The position numbers and the translations under genes are program-made. From positions 1 through 53,008 of the forward strand of contig JAEXAJ010000181.1 in assembly GCA_023458215.1 (NCBI GenBank): a stretch of DNA of 53,008 bases. Reading direction: 5' to 3'. Shown in pieces: positions 1 to 9,333 of this stretch. The notes beneath the pieces are model-generated. The model saw nothing but the letters and a program-made list of their open reading frames with translations, made no database searches and had not been told where the DNA came from. Each line of letters opens with the position of its first letter. The first letter of the stretch is position 1. Source of the stretch: Bacteroidota bacterium (GTDB lineage Bacteria > Bacteroidota > Bacteroidia > Bacteroidales > Bacteroidaceae).

Positions 1-79
1 GTGAACAATCCTTCATAGAGGTTGTTTTTGCAATAAACTTGATAACGAACAATTTATTAAACCTAAACAAAAATTGAGT

Positions 80-661
80 ATGAAAAAGTTTATTGCATTA
101 GCAGCATTAGTAATGTTGGGCATCACAGCGAACACCGTATTTGCCCAGGAAAGTAGTAGAGCAGAACGCAAAGCAGAAAGAGACGCTAGGCGTGCAAAGA
201 TGAAAGCAGAAGAGCAAGTAGCGAACACCATCTCTTATGATGACGCTGTTGCAGCATTGCAGGCAAAACAATTTGTAATGGAAGCTAACCAGGTAATGTT
301 CCGTAACGGACAAACCGCTTTTGTAAATTCAAACACTAACTTTGTGTTGGTGAACGAAGGACGTGGTACAGTACAGGTAGCGTTCAACACGGTATATCCG
401 GGTCCTAACGGTATCGGTGGAGTAACCGTAGACGGAACAGTATCGGATATCCAAACAACCACTGACAATAGAGGAAACGTTAATTGTAATTTCAGCATTC
501 AAGGTATCGGCATCTCAGCACAGATATTCCTTACGTTGACTGACGGAGGTAACAATGCAACTGTAACCATTAGCCCGAACTTCAATGGCAACACCATGAC
601 ATTGACCGGTAACTTGGTTCCGTTGTCACAATCTAACATCTTCAAGGGACGTTCTTGGTAA
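80..661 (+). CDS. DUF4251-like secreted protein
   Basis: A 193-residue protein with a signal peptide (Lys-Lys, a hydrophobic stretch, then VFAQ). A short, highly charged Arg/Lys/Glu segment (about residues 24-45) follows, then a beta-rich Gly/Asn/Thr domain. The layout, including the repeated NGNTMTLTGN-type strands near the C-terminus, matches the DUF4251 family of Bacteroidetes, whose function is unknown. A TTG lies in frame two codons upstream, but ATG at 80 begins a normal signal peptide and is preferred. The gene stands alone: a strong hairpin follows 26 bases after the stop. A weak promoter-like TGTTTTTG lies at 23-30. Family assignment is by eye; likely location is periplasm or outer membrane. 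Confidence 0.75.
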   Translation: MKKFIALAALVMLGITANTVFAQESSRAERKAERDARRAKMKAEEQVANTISYDDAVAALQAKQFVMEANQVMFRNGQTAFVNSNTNFVLVNEGRGTVQVAFNTVYPGPNGIGGVTVDGTVSDIQTTTDNRGNVNCNFSIQGIGISAQIFLTLTDGGNNATVTISPNFNGNTMTLTGNLVPLSQSNIFKGRSW

Positions 662-686
662 AACCCTTACAAATTAATATAACCTC

Positions 687-733
687 ACTCCGCTGCAAAT
701 CACTTAAAAAGTGTACATTTGCAGCGGAGTTTT
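687..733 (+). terminator. Rho-independent terminator after the DUF4251 gene
   Basis: Perfect 14-bp arms at 687-700 and 717-730, with an inner short stem (701-704 with 710-713) and a run of T at 730-733. It ends the transcript of the gene at 80-661. Confidence 0.8.
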
Positions 734-837
734 ACCTCCCGTACCCCCTAAAGGGGGAGGAGAATACTCCATTAATCATAGTTCAAAAAAACAAAAGACA
801 AGAGTATCCTCCTCCCCCTTCAGGGGGTACGGGGGGT
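734..837. repeat. Nested palindromic intergenic repeat
   Basis: Two 36-base arms, 734-769 and 802-837, are inverted copies with three mismatches. Each arm has its own small palindrome (CCCCCTAAAGGGGG on the left, CCCCCTTCAGGGGG on the right). The 32-base centre is AT-rich. This is the form of a REP/BIME-type element. It ends 9 bases before the regulator start at 847, so it would lie in that gene's 5' leader. Confidence 0.75.
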
Positions 838-846
838 GTTACTATT

Positions 847-1509
847 ATGAGAGAATATATAATTGCCGATAATCAAGATATAACCAAAGCCGGTATGATG
901 TTTCTGCTGAGCAAGCAGAAGGATACTTCTTTATTACTGGAGGCAGATAATAAGGCGGAATTGATTCAACAATTGCGCTTGCACCCCACGGCAGTCGTTA
1001 TTTTGGACTACACGCTTTTTGACTTTTCGGGTGCCGAGGAACTGATTGTGTTGCATGAGCGTTTTAAAGAAACCGACTGGTTGTTGTTTTCCGATGAGTT
1101 GAGCATGACTTTCCTACGGCAAGTATTGTTCAGCAGCATGGCATTCGGGGTGGTAATGAAGGATAATTCGAAAGAAGAAATATTCTCGGCCCTGCAATGT
1201 GCTACGCGCAAAGAACGTTTTATCTGCAATTACGTCAGCAACTTACTGCTATCGGGCAATGGCATATCTTCTCCTGCCCATCCTGCCATCAAGGACGATT
1301 TACTAACACCTGCCGAACGAAGCATCCTGAAGGAAATAGCTTTAGGAAAGACAACCAAAGAGATTGCTGTGGAGCGCAACCTCAGCTTCCATACCGTAAA
1401 CAGCCACCGGAAAAACATATTCCGGAAGCTGAATGTAAACAATGCGCACGAAGCCACCAAATATGCCATGAAAGCAGGCATTGTGGACTTGGTAGAATAT
1501 TACATATAG
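847..1509 (+). CDS. LuxR/NarL-type response regulator
   Basis: A 220-residue regulator with an N-terminal receiver-like domain (1-125) and a C-terminal LuxR helix-turn-helix (about 150-215: [20 protein letters not shown], then [14 protein letters not shown]). In the receiver, Asp in VVILDYT is in the phospho-acceptor position and Lys in VMKDNS fits the conserved lysine. The acidic pocket reads ADNQD instead of the usual paired Asp, so phosphorylation may be weak or absent. The frame stays open upstream to 655, but that stretch crosses the palindromic repeat; ATG at 847 begins directly on the receiver fold. The 3' end overlaps the convergent mnmA by 10 bases. No partner kinase is adjacent, so it is an orphan regulator with unknown targets. 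Confidence 0.85.
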   Translation: MREYIIADNQDITKAGMMFLLSKQKDTSLLLEADNKAELIQQLRLHPTAVVILDYTLFDFSGAEELIVLHERFKETDWLLFSDELSMTFLRQVLFSSMAFGVVMKDNSKEEIFSALQCATRKERFICNYVSNLLLSGNGISSPAHPAIKDDLLTPAERSILKEIALGKTTKEIAVERNLSFHTVNSHRKNIFRKLNVNNAHEATKYAMKAGIVDLVEYYI

Positions 1510-2588
1510 ATTTCTCCACTACCGATGCAAAGCCGGGAGGCTTCATCGTAAATCACTCCAAACTGTCCCGGAGCTATGCCTTGTAGTTTCTCTGTAGAAA
1601 TGATGCGATAACCATCTGCCTGTTGCAATAACCGCCCTTTGATGAATTCGGGGGTATGGCGTATTTTGAAGGTTATCTCCACTTCTTCTGATAGCCCCTT
1701 CCAAGGATTATCCGTAATGAAATGAAAGTCGTGCATGCGAAACTCGTTTCCGTATTGCTTTTCGGTATCATAGCCGTGGGATACATAAACCACATTCTCA
1801 GTCGTATCTTTACGAACCACAAACCACGGCCCGCCACTCAGTCCCAGCCCTTTGCGCTGGCCTATGGTATGGAACCAATAACCACGATGTTTGCCCAGGC
1901 GCTTGCCGGTTTCCAGTTCTATGATATCGCCTTCTTTTTCGCCGAGGAAGCGACGGACAAAATCATTGTAATCAATCTTACCTAGGAAACAGATGCCTTG
2001 ACTGTCTCTGCGCTTGGCACTGGGCAGAGCCGCACGCAAGGCTATGTCACGGACTTCTTGCTTCATCAATCCGCCTAAGGGAAACATGAGTTTGGAAACT
2101 TGCAGATAATCTATTTGTGCCAGGAAATCGGTCTGATCTTTCAGGGGATCCAGGGCGGTACCCAACCAGGTTTTACCATCTCGAAGAATGGTAGTGGCAT
2201 AATGCCCCGTAGCGGTAAAATCGAACTCTTTGCCTACTCGTTGTTCGAAACATCCGAATTTGATAAGCTTGTTGCACATTACATCCGGGTTTGGTGTCAG
2301 TCCGCGACGTATCTTGTCGATGGCATAAGCGGCTACATTATCCCAGTATTCTTTATGCAAATCTACTACCTCCAACGGCAGACCGTAGCGGCGGGCAATA
2401 GCTGTGGCAATCTCCAGATCTTCTTCTGCGGAGCAATCCATATAATCGGCATCATCCTTCCCTATTTTAATGTAAAACAGAGAAGGACGCAGTCCTTGTT
2501 CACAAAGAAGGTGTACAACTACAGAACTGTCGACACCTCCCGATAATAGTACGGCTATATTAGCACTCTCACTTAGTATTTGTCTCAT
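1500..2588 (-). CDS. mnmA: tRNA-specific 2-thiouridylase MnmA
   Basis: A 362-residue protein with the PP-loop ATP pyrophosphatase motif LLSGGVDSS at residues 14-22. Both conserved cysteines are visible, in [13 protein letters not shown] and in [10 protein letters not shown]. Length and order (PP-loop domain, central domain, C-terminal barrel) are normal for MnmA, which puts sulfur on C2 of the wobble uridine in tRNA-Lys, -Glu and -Gln. Several Bacteroides carry more than one MnmA-like gene, so this may be a paralogue. The CAAAAGTA at 2638-2645 reads as a -7 box TACTTTTG on this strand, about 50 bases before the start. A large perfect hairpin lies just upstream of it. Confidence 0.92.
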   Translation of the reverse strand: MRQILSESANIAVLLSGGVDSSVVVHLLCEQGLRPSLFYIKIGKDDADYMDCSAEEDLEIATAIARRYGLPLEVVDLHKEYWDNVAAYAIDKIRRGLTPNPDVMCNKLIKFGCFEQRVGKEFDFTATGHYATTILRDGKTWLGTALDPLKDQTDFLAQIDYLQVSKLMFPLGGLMKQEVRDIALRAALPSAKRRDSQGICFLGKIDYNDFVRRFLGEKEGDIIELETGKRLGKHRGYWFHTIGQRKGLGLSGGPWFVVRKDTTENVVYVSHGYDTEKQYGNEFRMHDFHFITDNPWKGLSEEVEITFKIRHTPEFIKGRLLQQADGYRIISTEKLQGIAPGQFGVIYDEASRLCIGSGEIYM

Positions 2589-2663
2589 TTTTTCTTATAA
2601 CAAAAACAACATCATTCTATTTGTTTTAAACCCTTGCCAAAAGTAGTTTCCGGTAGGGGTGAA

Positions 2664-2745
2664 ACGTTTTACTAAAACTCCGGCAAAGATTTACTAAAAC
2701 GTCGATGGAGTTTTAGTAAATCTTTGCCGGAGTTTTAGTAAACGT
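2664..2745. repeat. 33-bp perfect inverted repeat with TTTACTAAAAC units
   Basis: Arms 2668-2700 and 2710-2742 are perfect reverse complements around a 9-base loop. The stem extends by 3 bp (2664-2666 with 2743-2745) across one bulged T. Each arm holds the 11-mer TTTACTAAAAC twice around CTCCGGCAAAGA, so the element has four copies of the 11-mer, two in each direction. No long T-run follows on either side. It sits between mnmA and metY, both on the minus strand. Function unknown. Confidence 0.85.
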
Positions 2746-2837
2746 CCTCACCACCTTTAGTAGGACGGATGAAAACAGGCAAATAAATGTAAAATAATAA
2801 GATTACAGTTTACTGCCTGTATTATTAAAATTCCAGT

Positions 2838-4124
2838 TTAGATTTTCTCCAACGCTTGCGACAAATCATCCAACAAATCATCGATATGTTCTGTTCCGAT
2901 AGAGAGGCGCACAGTGCCCGGTTTGATACCTTGTTCCGCCAACTCCTGCTCGTTCAACTGAGAATGGGTGGTAGTGGCAGGATGTATCACCAATGATTTC
3001 ACATCGGCCACGTTTGCCAGCAAAGAGAAGATTTGCAGATTATCAATAAATGCTTGCGCCTCTTTTGTTCCGCCTTTCACTTCGAAGGTGAAGATAGAGC
3101 CGGCTCCGTGGGCGAAATACTTCTTATATAACGCATGATCGGGATGATCGAGCAAAGACGGATGATTTACAGCGGCAACCTTAGGATGCTGCTTCAAGAA
3201 GTCCACTACTTTCAGGGCATTCTCCACATGGCGTTCTACGCGGAGTGACAACGTTTCGAGCCCTTGCAGCAAGATAAAAGCGTTGAAAGGACTGATTGCC
3301 GCACCCGTATCACGCAACAATACCGCACGAATGCGAATAACGTATGCCGCAGGTCCGGCAGCATCCACAAAGCGCACGCCGTGATAGCTAGCATCCGGTT
3401 CTGTCAGTTGAGGGAACTTGCCGGAAGCTACCCAATCGAATTTACCACTATCTACAATGACGCCGCCCAAAGATGTACCGTGTCCTCCGATAAACTTGGT
3501 GGCAGAATGAACCACAATATCTGCACCGTGCTCGATAGGACGGATCAGGTAGGGAGTGCCAAAAGTATTGTCTATAATCAAAGGAATATGGTGACGATGA
3601 GCTATTTCAGCCACTGCATCGATATCTATGATATTTGAATTCGGATTGCCCAACGTCTCGATAAAGATAACTTTCGTATTCTCCCGGATGGCTTTTTCGA
3701 AATTACTCAGGTCACTAGGATCTACAAAAGTGGTGGTAATTCCATAAGTGGGCAACGTATGCGCCAGCAAATTATAAGTTCCGCCATAGATGGTTTTAGC
3801 AGCCACAATATGGTCGCCTGCACGGGTGATATTCTCAAAAGCATACGTAATGGCCGCCGCACCGGAAGCTACAGCCAGCGCAGCCACGCCACCTTCCAAA
3901 GCAGCTACACGCTTTTCGAATACATCTTGTGTAGAGTTCGTCAAACGCCCATATATATTACCCGGGTCTTGCAAACCGAAACGTGCTGCCGCATGTGCCG
4001 AGTCACGGAATACGTAGGATGTAGTCTGATAGATAGGAACGGCACGTGCATCGGTTGCCGGATCGGGCTGCTCCTGCCCTACATGAAGTTGTAAAGTCTC
4101 AAAATGTAATTTCTTTGTTTCCAT
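2838..4124 (-). CDS. metY: O-acetylhomoserine sulfhydrylase
   Basis: A 428-residue PLP enzyme of the Cys/Met metabolism family. Visible are [10 protein letters not shown] near the N-terminus, [10 protein letters not shown], and the PLP lysine in [13 protein letters not shown] (Lys210). It is expected to join O-acetylhomoserine and sulfide to make homocysteine, a cytosolic step to methionine. The length (about 430) fits MetY better than the roughly 380-residue cystathionine enzymes. The frame is open to 4325, but a TATCTTTG box at 4173-4180 lies inside that extension and [16 protein letters not shown] is the typical beginning, so the start at 4124 is chosen. The upstream region also holds an imperfect palindrome (4199-4216), a possible operator. 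It is divergent from the S41 protease gene. Confidence 0.92.
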   Translation of the reverse strand: METKKLHFETLQLHVGQEQPDPATDARAVPIYQTTSYVFRDSAHAAARFGLQDPGNIYGRLTNSTQDVFEKRVAALEGGVAALAVASGAAAITYAFENITRAGDHIVAAKTIYGGTYNLLAHTLPTYGITTTFVDPSDLSNFEKAIRENTKVIFIETLGNPNSNIIDIDAVAEIAHRHHIPLIIDNTFGTPYLIRPIEHGADIVVHSATKFIGGHGTSLGGVIVDSGKFDWVASGKFPQLTEPDASYHGVRFVDAAGPAAYVIRIRAVLLRDTGAAISPFNAFILLQGLETLSLRVERHVENALKVVDFLKQHPKVAAVNHPSLLDHPDHALYKKYFAHGAGSIFTFEVKGGTKEAQAFIDNLQIFSLLANVADVKSLVIHPATTTHSQLNEQELAEQGIKPGTVRLSIGTEHIDDLLDDLSQALEKI

Positions 4125-4172
4125 CGTCGTATGTATTTTATATGAATAAATTCGTTTTTCTTTCCGATGTTG

Positions 4173-4180
4173 CAAAGATA
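4173..4180 (-). promoter_or_regulatory. -7 promoter box for metY
   Basis: CAAAGATA on the plus strand reads TATCTTTG on the minus strand, an exact match to TAnnTTTG. No convincing -33 element is seen at the usual spacing. The imperfect palindrome CCTATGACATATGATAGG (4199-4216) covers the -33 region. Confidence 0.6.
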
Positions 4181-4259
4181 CGGGGAAGAACAATACCAAC
4201 CTATGACATATGATAGGGAATTTTATACCATATTTATGGTAGATAAACAAACAATTTCC

Positions 4260-4267
4260 TAATTTTG
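4260..4267 (+). promoter_or_regulatory. -7 promoter box abutting the S41 protease start
   Basis: TAATTTTG at 4260-4267 ends only 5 bases before the ATG at 4273. If used, transcription would begin at or next to the start codon, giving a leaderless or nearly leaderless mRNA. The -33 region is not clear. Confidence 0.5.
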
Positions 4268-4272
4268 CAGCT

Positions 4273-5649
4273 ATGAAAGCAAGAAACATATTATTATCCA
4301 TATTGGGAACCTTAATCGTTCCCATCTATTTGACCTCCTGCGGCGAAGACCGTTGGGCAGCATACGCCGGAGAAACCGCCACCGACCGCTGGATTTACGA
4401 CAGCATGCGGGTATGGTACTATTGGAATGAAGAGATCCCCGGCGCCAATAATGTGAACTATTTCATAGAACCATTCAAGTTCTTTTCATCCCTGCTATCC
4501 AAAAAAGATGGAAAAAACAGTGTGCCCTACTCCACTATAGACAGCCTTGTGAATGTAACACGGAGCATCCCATACACAGACAACAGTTACGGTTTTCAAT
4601 TCACCGTCAATCAGGTAGAAGGTAATGATACCGCCTACTACGCACATATACTTTATGTTGCCCAAGGCAGCCCCGCTTCTGCCATCAAACTGGAAAGAGG
4701 CGACTGGATTATGGACATGAACGGCGAGCCCATCACCAAGAAAAACTTCACCGCACTCTACGGAAGCGGTGCCATGAAACTTACGGTAGGTTATTATGAT
4801 GTGCCCAACGATACAATCATTGCCTATAAAGAGCCCCGGGAAATTGCGGCAGCACGTGCCGTCAACGACAATCCTGTATTTTATAAAAACATATACGAAA
4901 GAGCCGGCAAACGTATCGGCTACTTAGTCTACAACCATTTCAGCGCAGGCGTCACCGATAACAGTAATGAATATAACAACGATTTGCGCGATGCCTCCCG
5001 GTATTTTGCATCCAATCAGATAAACGATTTCGTACTCGATCTTCGTTATAATAATGGTGGGCTGCTCTCTTGTGCACAGTTAATGTGCGCCTTGCTTGCC
5101 CCTGCCGATAAACTGGGGCAGGAACTTGGCTTTTTGGAATTCAACAAAAGCTTCAATCCACGACAAGCTCCTTTCAACTTGGACGCCAGCCTGATACAAA
5201 GCGGAGCGAACCTAAACTTGAATACCCTTTACGTCATCACCAGCGACCAAACGGCTTCTGCTTCCGAAATGGTAATCAACTGCCTGAAACCGTTTATGCA
5301 AAAAGTGGTTCTGATAGGCAGTACCACCGAAGGAAAGAACGTAGCTTCCACCACATTCAGCAACCCTGAGTTAATGATTACCATGAGTCCCATTGTGGGC
5401 ATGATTTATAACTCAAAGAGTGAATCGGATTATGACAAAGGCTTCAAGCCCGATTATGCGATTAATGAGAACAGTAACCTGGCACAATTCCTGCCTTTCG
5501 GCAATCCCGACGAATTATTGTTGAGCACTGCACTCGGCATTATAGACGGAAGCATAGAGTTGGATAAAAAAGAAACACGTTCACTGAAAGTTAATACCAT
5601 CGCCAACTCGATTGGACGACGTGCCACCCAGGCGGTACGCATTAAATAA
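4273..5649 (+). CDS. S41 family C-terminal processing peptidase, lipoprotein
   Basis: A 458-residue serine protease of the tail-specific (Ctp) type. It starts with a lipoprotein signal ending in LTSC (Cys23). A PDZ-like segment lies at about 105-175 ([20 protein letters not shown]). The peptidase core has DLRYNNGG at about 256-263, the serine motif TASASE (probable nucleophile Ser329) and the general-base lysine in GSTTEGKNV (Lys355). It probably acts at the periplasmic face of the inner or outer membrane on unknown proteins. The next gene begins 12 bases after the stop, so the two are likely co-transcribed. Confidence 0.9.
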   Translation: MKARNILLSILGTLIVPIYLTSCGEDRWAAYAGETATDRWIYDSMRVWYYWNEEIPGANNVNYFIEPFKFFSSLLSKKDGKNSVPYSTIDSLVNVTRSIPYTDNSYGFQFTVNQVEGNDTAYYAHILYVAQGSPASAIKLERGDWIMDMNGEPITKKNFTALYGSGAMKLTVGYYDVPNDTIIAYKEPREIAAARAVNDNPVFYKNIYERAGKRIGYLVYNHFSAGVTDNSNEYNNDLRDASRYFASNQINDFVLDLRYNNGGLLSCAQLMCALLAPADKLGQELGFLEFNKSFNPRQAPFNLDASLIQSGANLNLNTLYVITSDQTASASEMVINCLKPFMQKVVLIGSTTEGKNVASTTFSNPELMITMSPIVGMIYNSKSESDYDKGFKPDYAINENSNLAQFLPFGNPDELLLSTALGIIDGSIELDKKETRSLKVNTIANSIGRRATQAVRIK

Positions 5650-5661
5650 AGAAACGATATA

Positions 5662-6522
5662 ATGAAAATTTCAAAGAATACCTTCAATGCAGTATGCTGC
5701 TTGTTGCTTGCCTGCGGATTAGCAGCTTGCAGCCATGATAACGAGGAACCCGAACTTGAAAATAACTATCCCAAAACATCTTTCTCCAAAATAGAGTTGA
5801 CCACAGTATACCTAAATGGAAGCGACCCCACCGTGACCACTACCGATGCATTTGCTTATAAAAAAGGAAGACTATCTGACTACACCCTAAAGCAAACTTA
5901 TACTGCCGTGGAACCGGTAGAAATGCAATCCACCACCACCGTTACCTATAGTGACCATCAGGCCACCGTCACCGATGAGTATGGCAATGTGTCTACTTAT
6001 AGCTTAAATGACAAAGGTTATGCCATCAGTTGCACACGCAAAGAAGGAGGTGGCAATACCCGTACTTATACCTTTTCATACCTCACTAATACCGAAGAGA
6101 AGTGTTATCTTGAAAACATAACGGAAATGCTGGATGATGGAGCAGTTTATGCAACCGTCGATATAGACTACGCTAATTACAGAGCTTTACGAATAACCAC
6201 GCACGTAGACACTTACGACCAGAAATATACAGCCACTACTCCTGAAAACAAAGAGATAAAAAATATTTCGGAGATTCCATGTTTGTTCTTTGCAGAGCTA
6301 TATCCACTATCATTACATACTGCTGCCTTGTATGGCAAGCTATTGGGAGAACCGTTCAATTACTTGATAGCTCAAATCATCCCGGATAATAATACAGAAA
6401 GTAACGAAACCACGACCTATACATACAACTTGGATGAGCGGGGCATCGTTACTTCCTGCGATGAAAAGATAAATAGTTACGGTCTAAACTACAGACGTAC
6501 CGTAAATTATATCATAGAATAG
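5662..6522 (+). CDS. Lipoprotein of unknown function
   Basis: A 286-residue protein with a clear lipobox (GLAACSHDNEEPE). The mature part is full of short beta strands with Tyr and Thr, such as TVTYSDHQATVTDEYGNVST, then CTRKEGGGNTRTYTFSY and TYTYNLDERGIVTSC. These resemble the RHS/YD-like strand repeats of Bacteroides DUF4595-type lipoproteins, though that assignment is tentative. It directly follows the S41 protease (12-base gap) and may be its partner or substrate. The stop is 2 bases from the end of the convergent esterase, and no terminator is seen between them. Confidence 0.7.
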   Translation: MKISKNTFNAVCCLLLACGLAACSHDNEEPELENNYPKTSFSKIELTTVYLNGSDPTVTTTDAFAYKKGRLSDYTLKQTYTAVEPVEMQSTTTVTYSDHQATVTDEYGNVSTYSLNDKGYAISCTRKEGGGNTRTYTFSYLTNTEEKCYLENITEMLDDGAVYATVDIDYANYRALRITTHVDTYDQKYTATTPENKEIKNISEIPCLFFAELYPLSLHTAALYGKLLGEPFNYLIAQIIPDNNTESNETTTYTYNLDERGIVTSCDEKINSYGLNYRRTVNYIIE

Positions 6523-6524
6523 AA

Positions 6525-7337
6525 TTACTTCTTAAAGAATTTATCGATAAAGAGTATATGATAATCCATTGAATTGTTCCAATACGTTCCGGTATGTCCG
6601 CCGGGACGAGTAATGAAATCATGGTCAATCTTCTTAGCCAACAGGCGATTGTGCAAGTCTTTATTCACTTCAAGAAAGAAATCGTCTTCACCACAATCAA
6701 TAATCAACGCCAAATCTCCGTTCTCTAGCTTATCAAGCTGATTGACTACCGTATGAGCCTCCCAAACCGCTTTATTATCATCATATTCACCCAGTTGCTT
6801 ACTCATTTCCCAATTCTTGGGGAACGGACGGATATCTACACCGCCACTCATACTACAAGCCGCACCAAATACATCTTTATGACGGATAGCATTCCACAAT
6901 GCACCATGCCCGCCCATACTCAAACCACTGATGGCACGTGCTTTCCTATCAGCGATAGTAGCATAATGGGCATCTGTATAATTCACCAACTCCGAGGAAA
7001 CAAATGTCTCATACCGGTATGAAGGATCTTTAGGGCTATCCCAATACCAACTATTCTTACCGTCGGGACATACGAATATCATTCCTTTCTCATCCGCAAT
7101 CTGCTGCAATTCGGGTTTCAGGGCAACCCAACTCCGGGCATTACCGCCAAAACCATGTAACAAATAAACTACGGGACAAGCTTTCTTATCAATAGCTTTA
7201 TCAGGTATTACATACACTACTTTCACCTCTTTTTTCATGGAAGGACTTTTCACCATTACTGTGTCTACACGTGCTGCCCGGCCCCCTATCGCAAACAAAC
7301 ACAGCACGAAACTTAATAACATTTCTTTTGTTCTCAT
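6525..7337 (-). CDS. Secreted alpha/beta-hydrolase esterase, FrmB / esterase D type
   Basis: A 270-residue hydrolase with a signal peptide. It has the oxyanion segment YLLHGFGGNARSW, the nucleophile elbow GLSMGG (Ser140), acidic residues in DCGEDDF (about 215-221) and the catalytic His in GGHTGTYW (His248). This is the pattern of the PF00756 family (S-formylglutathione hydrolase, mycolyl and feruloyl esterases). Because it is exported, a role on acylated carbohydrates or lipids is more likely than formaldehyde detoxification; that is inference. An in-frame ATG exists at 7373, but MRTKEMLLSFVL begins a normal signal peptide, so 7337 is used. It is convergent with the lipoprotein gene before it. 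Confidence 0.85.
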   Translation of the reverse strand: MRTKEMLLSFVLCLFAIGGRAARVDTVMVKSPSMKKEVKVVYVIPDKAIDKKACPVVYLLHGFGGNARSWVALKPELQQIADEKGMIFVCPDGKNSWYWDSPKDPSYRYETFVSSELVNYTDAHYATIADRKARAISGLSMGGHGALWNAIRHKDVFGAACSMSGGVDIRPFPKNWEMSKQLGEYDDNKAVWEAHTVVNQLDKLENGDLALIIDCGEDDFFLEVNKDLHNRLLAKKIDHDFITRPGGHTGTYWNNSMDYHILFIDKFFKK

Positions 7338-7400
7338 GTTTTTCGTTGTTTTATTTTTTCTAACGGGTGGCAATATTAGTAATAAATACTCAAAAAATTG

Positions 7401-7408
7401 TATCTTTG
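7401..7408 (+). promoter_or_regulatory. -7 promoter box for the CBS/CorC gene
   Basis: TATCTTTG, an exact TAnnTTTG match, 26 bases before ATG 7435. No clear -33 element was found. Confidence 0.55.
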
Positions 7409-7434
7409 TGACATAAACTATTCAAAATCCTACT

Positions 7435-8730
7435 ATGGAATTTATTATTATTCTGCTTTTACTTGTATTAAACGGTATCTTTGCCATGTATGAAATTGCC
7501 TTGGTATCGTCCAGCAAAGCACGCCTCGAAACAATTGCCGGCAAAGGAAACAAAAGAGCCCGGGGAGTACTAAAACAACTGGAAGAACCGGAGAAGTTTC
7601 TCTCCACCATTCAAATCGGTATTACATTGATAGGTATCATATCGGGTGCATACGGTGGAGCCACTATTGCCGACGACGTAAAACCACTTTTTCTTATGAT
7701 TCCCGGTGTGGCAGCCTACGCCGATACCCTCGCCATGGTTACGGTAGTGGCTATCATTACCTACCTCTCGCTCATCATCGGAGAATTAGTGCCCAAGTCC
7801 GTAGCCCTGAATAATCCTGAAAAGTGGGCTACTATGCTCAGTCCGTTTATGATTGTGCTGACAAAAATCTCCTATCCATTCGTGTGTCTGCTCAGCGCTT
7901 CCACCAAATTAATGAACAAGATTATCGGATTGAATAACGGTGAAGAACGCCAAATGACGCAAGATGAACTGAAAATGATTCTACATCAAAGCTCGGAACA
8001 AGGTGTTATTGACAAAGACGAAACGGAGATGCTACGAGATGTATTCCGCTTCTCGGACAAACGCGCCAACGATCTGATGACTCACCGACGCGATCTCATA
8101 GTACTGCATACCTCCGACACACAGGAAGATATATTACATATCATCCGTGAACACAATTTCAGCAATTACCTATTGATAGAGAAAGGTAAAGACGAGATTA
8201 TCGGAGTCGTTTCAGTAAAGGACATTATGCTGATGTCGGGAAGCGATCAACCCTTCAACTTACGCAATATAGCCCGTCCTCCTTTGTTTATTCCGGAAAG
8301 TTTATATGCAAAGAAAGTTTTAGAGCTATTTAAGAAGAACAAAAATAAGTTCGGAGTTGTTGTAGATGAGTATGGAAATACAGAGGGTATCATCACCCTG
8401 CATGATTTGACAGAAAGTATCTTCGGAGACATTCTTGACGAGAACGAAACAGAAGAAGAGGATATCGTCACCCGGCAGGATGGTTCAATGCTTGTAGAAG
8501 CTTCAATGAATTTGGATGACTTTATGGAAGCAATGGGCATATTGAACTTTGATGACCTGAAAGAAGAGGACTTCACCACCCTCAGCGGTCTTGCCATGTT
8601 CCTTATAGGACGGGTACCGAAATCCGGAGACTTGTTCTCCTACAAGAACCTGGACTTCGAAATTGTAGATATGGACCGTGGCAGAGTGGACAAGTTACTC
8701 GTCATAAAAAGAAAAGATGAAGAAAAATAA
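7435..8730 (+). CDS. CNNM/HlyC-type membrane protein with CBS domains
   Basis: A 431-residue inner-membrane protein. The DUF21 (CNNM) domain fills about 1-180 with several hydrophobic helices and the GELVPKSVALNNPE segment typical of the family. Two CBS domains follow (about 200-330; DLMTHRRDLIVL and VDEYGNTEGIITLHDLTESI), then a C-terminal CorC/HlyC domain (about 345-430). Relatives are called hemolysin C or magnesium/cobalt efflux proteins; CNNM proteins transport or sense magnesium. It appears monocistronic, with a good promoter box in front. The hemolysin name should not be taken literally. Confidence 0.9.
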   Translation: MEFIIILLLLVLNGIFAMYEIALVSSSKARLETIAGKGNKRARGVLKQLEEPEKFLSTIQIGITLIGIISGAYGGATIADDVKPLFLMIPGVAAYADTLAMVTVVAIITYLSLIIGELVPKSVALNNPEKWATMLSPFMIVLTKISYPFVCLLSASTKLMNKIIGLNNGEERQMTQDELKMILHQSSEQGVIDKDETEMLRDVFRFSDKRANDLMTHRRDLIVLHTSDTQEDILHIIREHNFSNYLLIEKGKDEIIGVVSVKDIMLMSGSDQPFNLRNIARPPLFIPESLYAKKVLELFKKNKNKFGVVVDEYGNTEGIITLHDLTESIFGDILDENETEEEDIVTRQDGSMLVEASMNLDDFMEAMGILNFDDLKEEDFTTLSGLAMFLIGRVPKSGDLFSYKNLDFEIVDMDRGRVDKLLVIKRKDEEK

Positions 8731-8775
8731 CGCTAACGGGCGTCTTTTTATATTAACTTAAACCATTTTAAAGCA

Positions 8776-9252
8776 ATGAAAAAAGTAATGATGATTGCAG
8801 CAATCGCCGCTGCATTGGTATCCTGCCAATCAAAAGGAACTCAGAACAATGATTCCGCTATGGATGAAGGCGTAATGGCTGTTGCAGGAAACGACTCTTC
8901 TGCCGTAGCCGTGTACGAAGGTATTCTTCCTGCTGCTGACGGTCCTGGTATTCAATATGTATTGAGTGTAGATAGCGTTGGTCCTAACGGAGAAAGCGGT
9001 TATACACTGGTAACTACCTACTTGGATGCAGACGGTCCCGGCAAGAACAAAAGCTTTACTTCCAAAGGAAAGAAAGAAGTAATTCAGAAAGACTTCAACA
9101 AAAACAAGAAAACAGCCATTAAGTTGACTCCTAACAATGGTGACGCTCCTGTATACTTCGTAGTAGTAAACGATACTACTTTGCGTCTGGTTAACGATAG
9201 CTTGCAAGAAGCTGTCAGCGACTTGAACTATGATATTATCCAAGTGAAATAA
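8776..9252 (+). CDS. NlpE-like lipoprotein lacking the CxxC motif
   Basis: A 158-residue lipoprotein (lipobox ALVSC, Cys17). Residues 47-58 read YEGILPAADGPG, which matches the start of the NlpE N-terminal domain (Y-x-G-x-L-P-C-A-D-C-x-G) except that both cysteines of the CxxC pair are replaced, by Ala and Gly. The rest follows the family: a beta-rich domain with SVGPNGESGYTLVTTYLD and a C-terminal LRLVNDSLQE strand. Without the cysteines it probably cannot bind copper or sense disulfide state in the way proposed for NlpE. It ends in a strong terminator shared with the convergent ompH-like gene. Confidence 0.75.
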   Translation: MKKVMMIAAIAAALVSCQSKGTQNNDSAMDEGVMAVAGNDSSAVAVYEGILPAADGPGIQYVLSVDSVGPNGESGYTLVTTYLDADGPGKNKSFTSKGKKEVIQKDFNKNKKTAIKLTPNNGDAPVYFVVVNDTTLRLVNDSLQEAVSDLNYDIIQVK

Positions 9253-9272
9253 CAAGAACTTGGCATAAAAAA

Positions 9273-9310
9273 ATAGAGGTTATCTCATTCAATTTTGAGA
9301 TAACCTCTAT
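9273..9310. terminator. Bidirectional terminator
   Basis: Perfect 15-bp stem (9273-9287 with 9296-9310) and an 8-base loop. It is followed by TCTTTT on the plus strand and preceded by a run of seven A (T on the minus strand). It separates the convergent nlpE-like and ompH-like genes. Confidence 0.9.
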
Positions 9311-9333
9311 TCTTTTATTATATCCTCGGTTGT

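Noticed and set aside
655..846. Upstream extension of the LuxR regulator from 655
   Set aside because: It would translate through the terminator and the palindromic repeat; receiver homology begins at 847.
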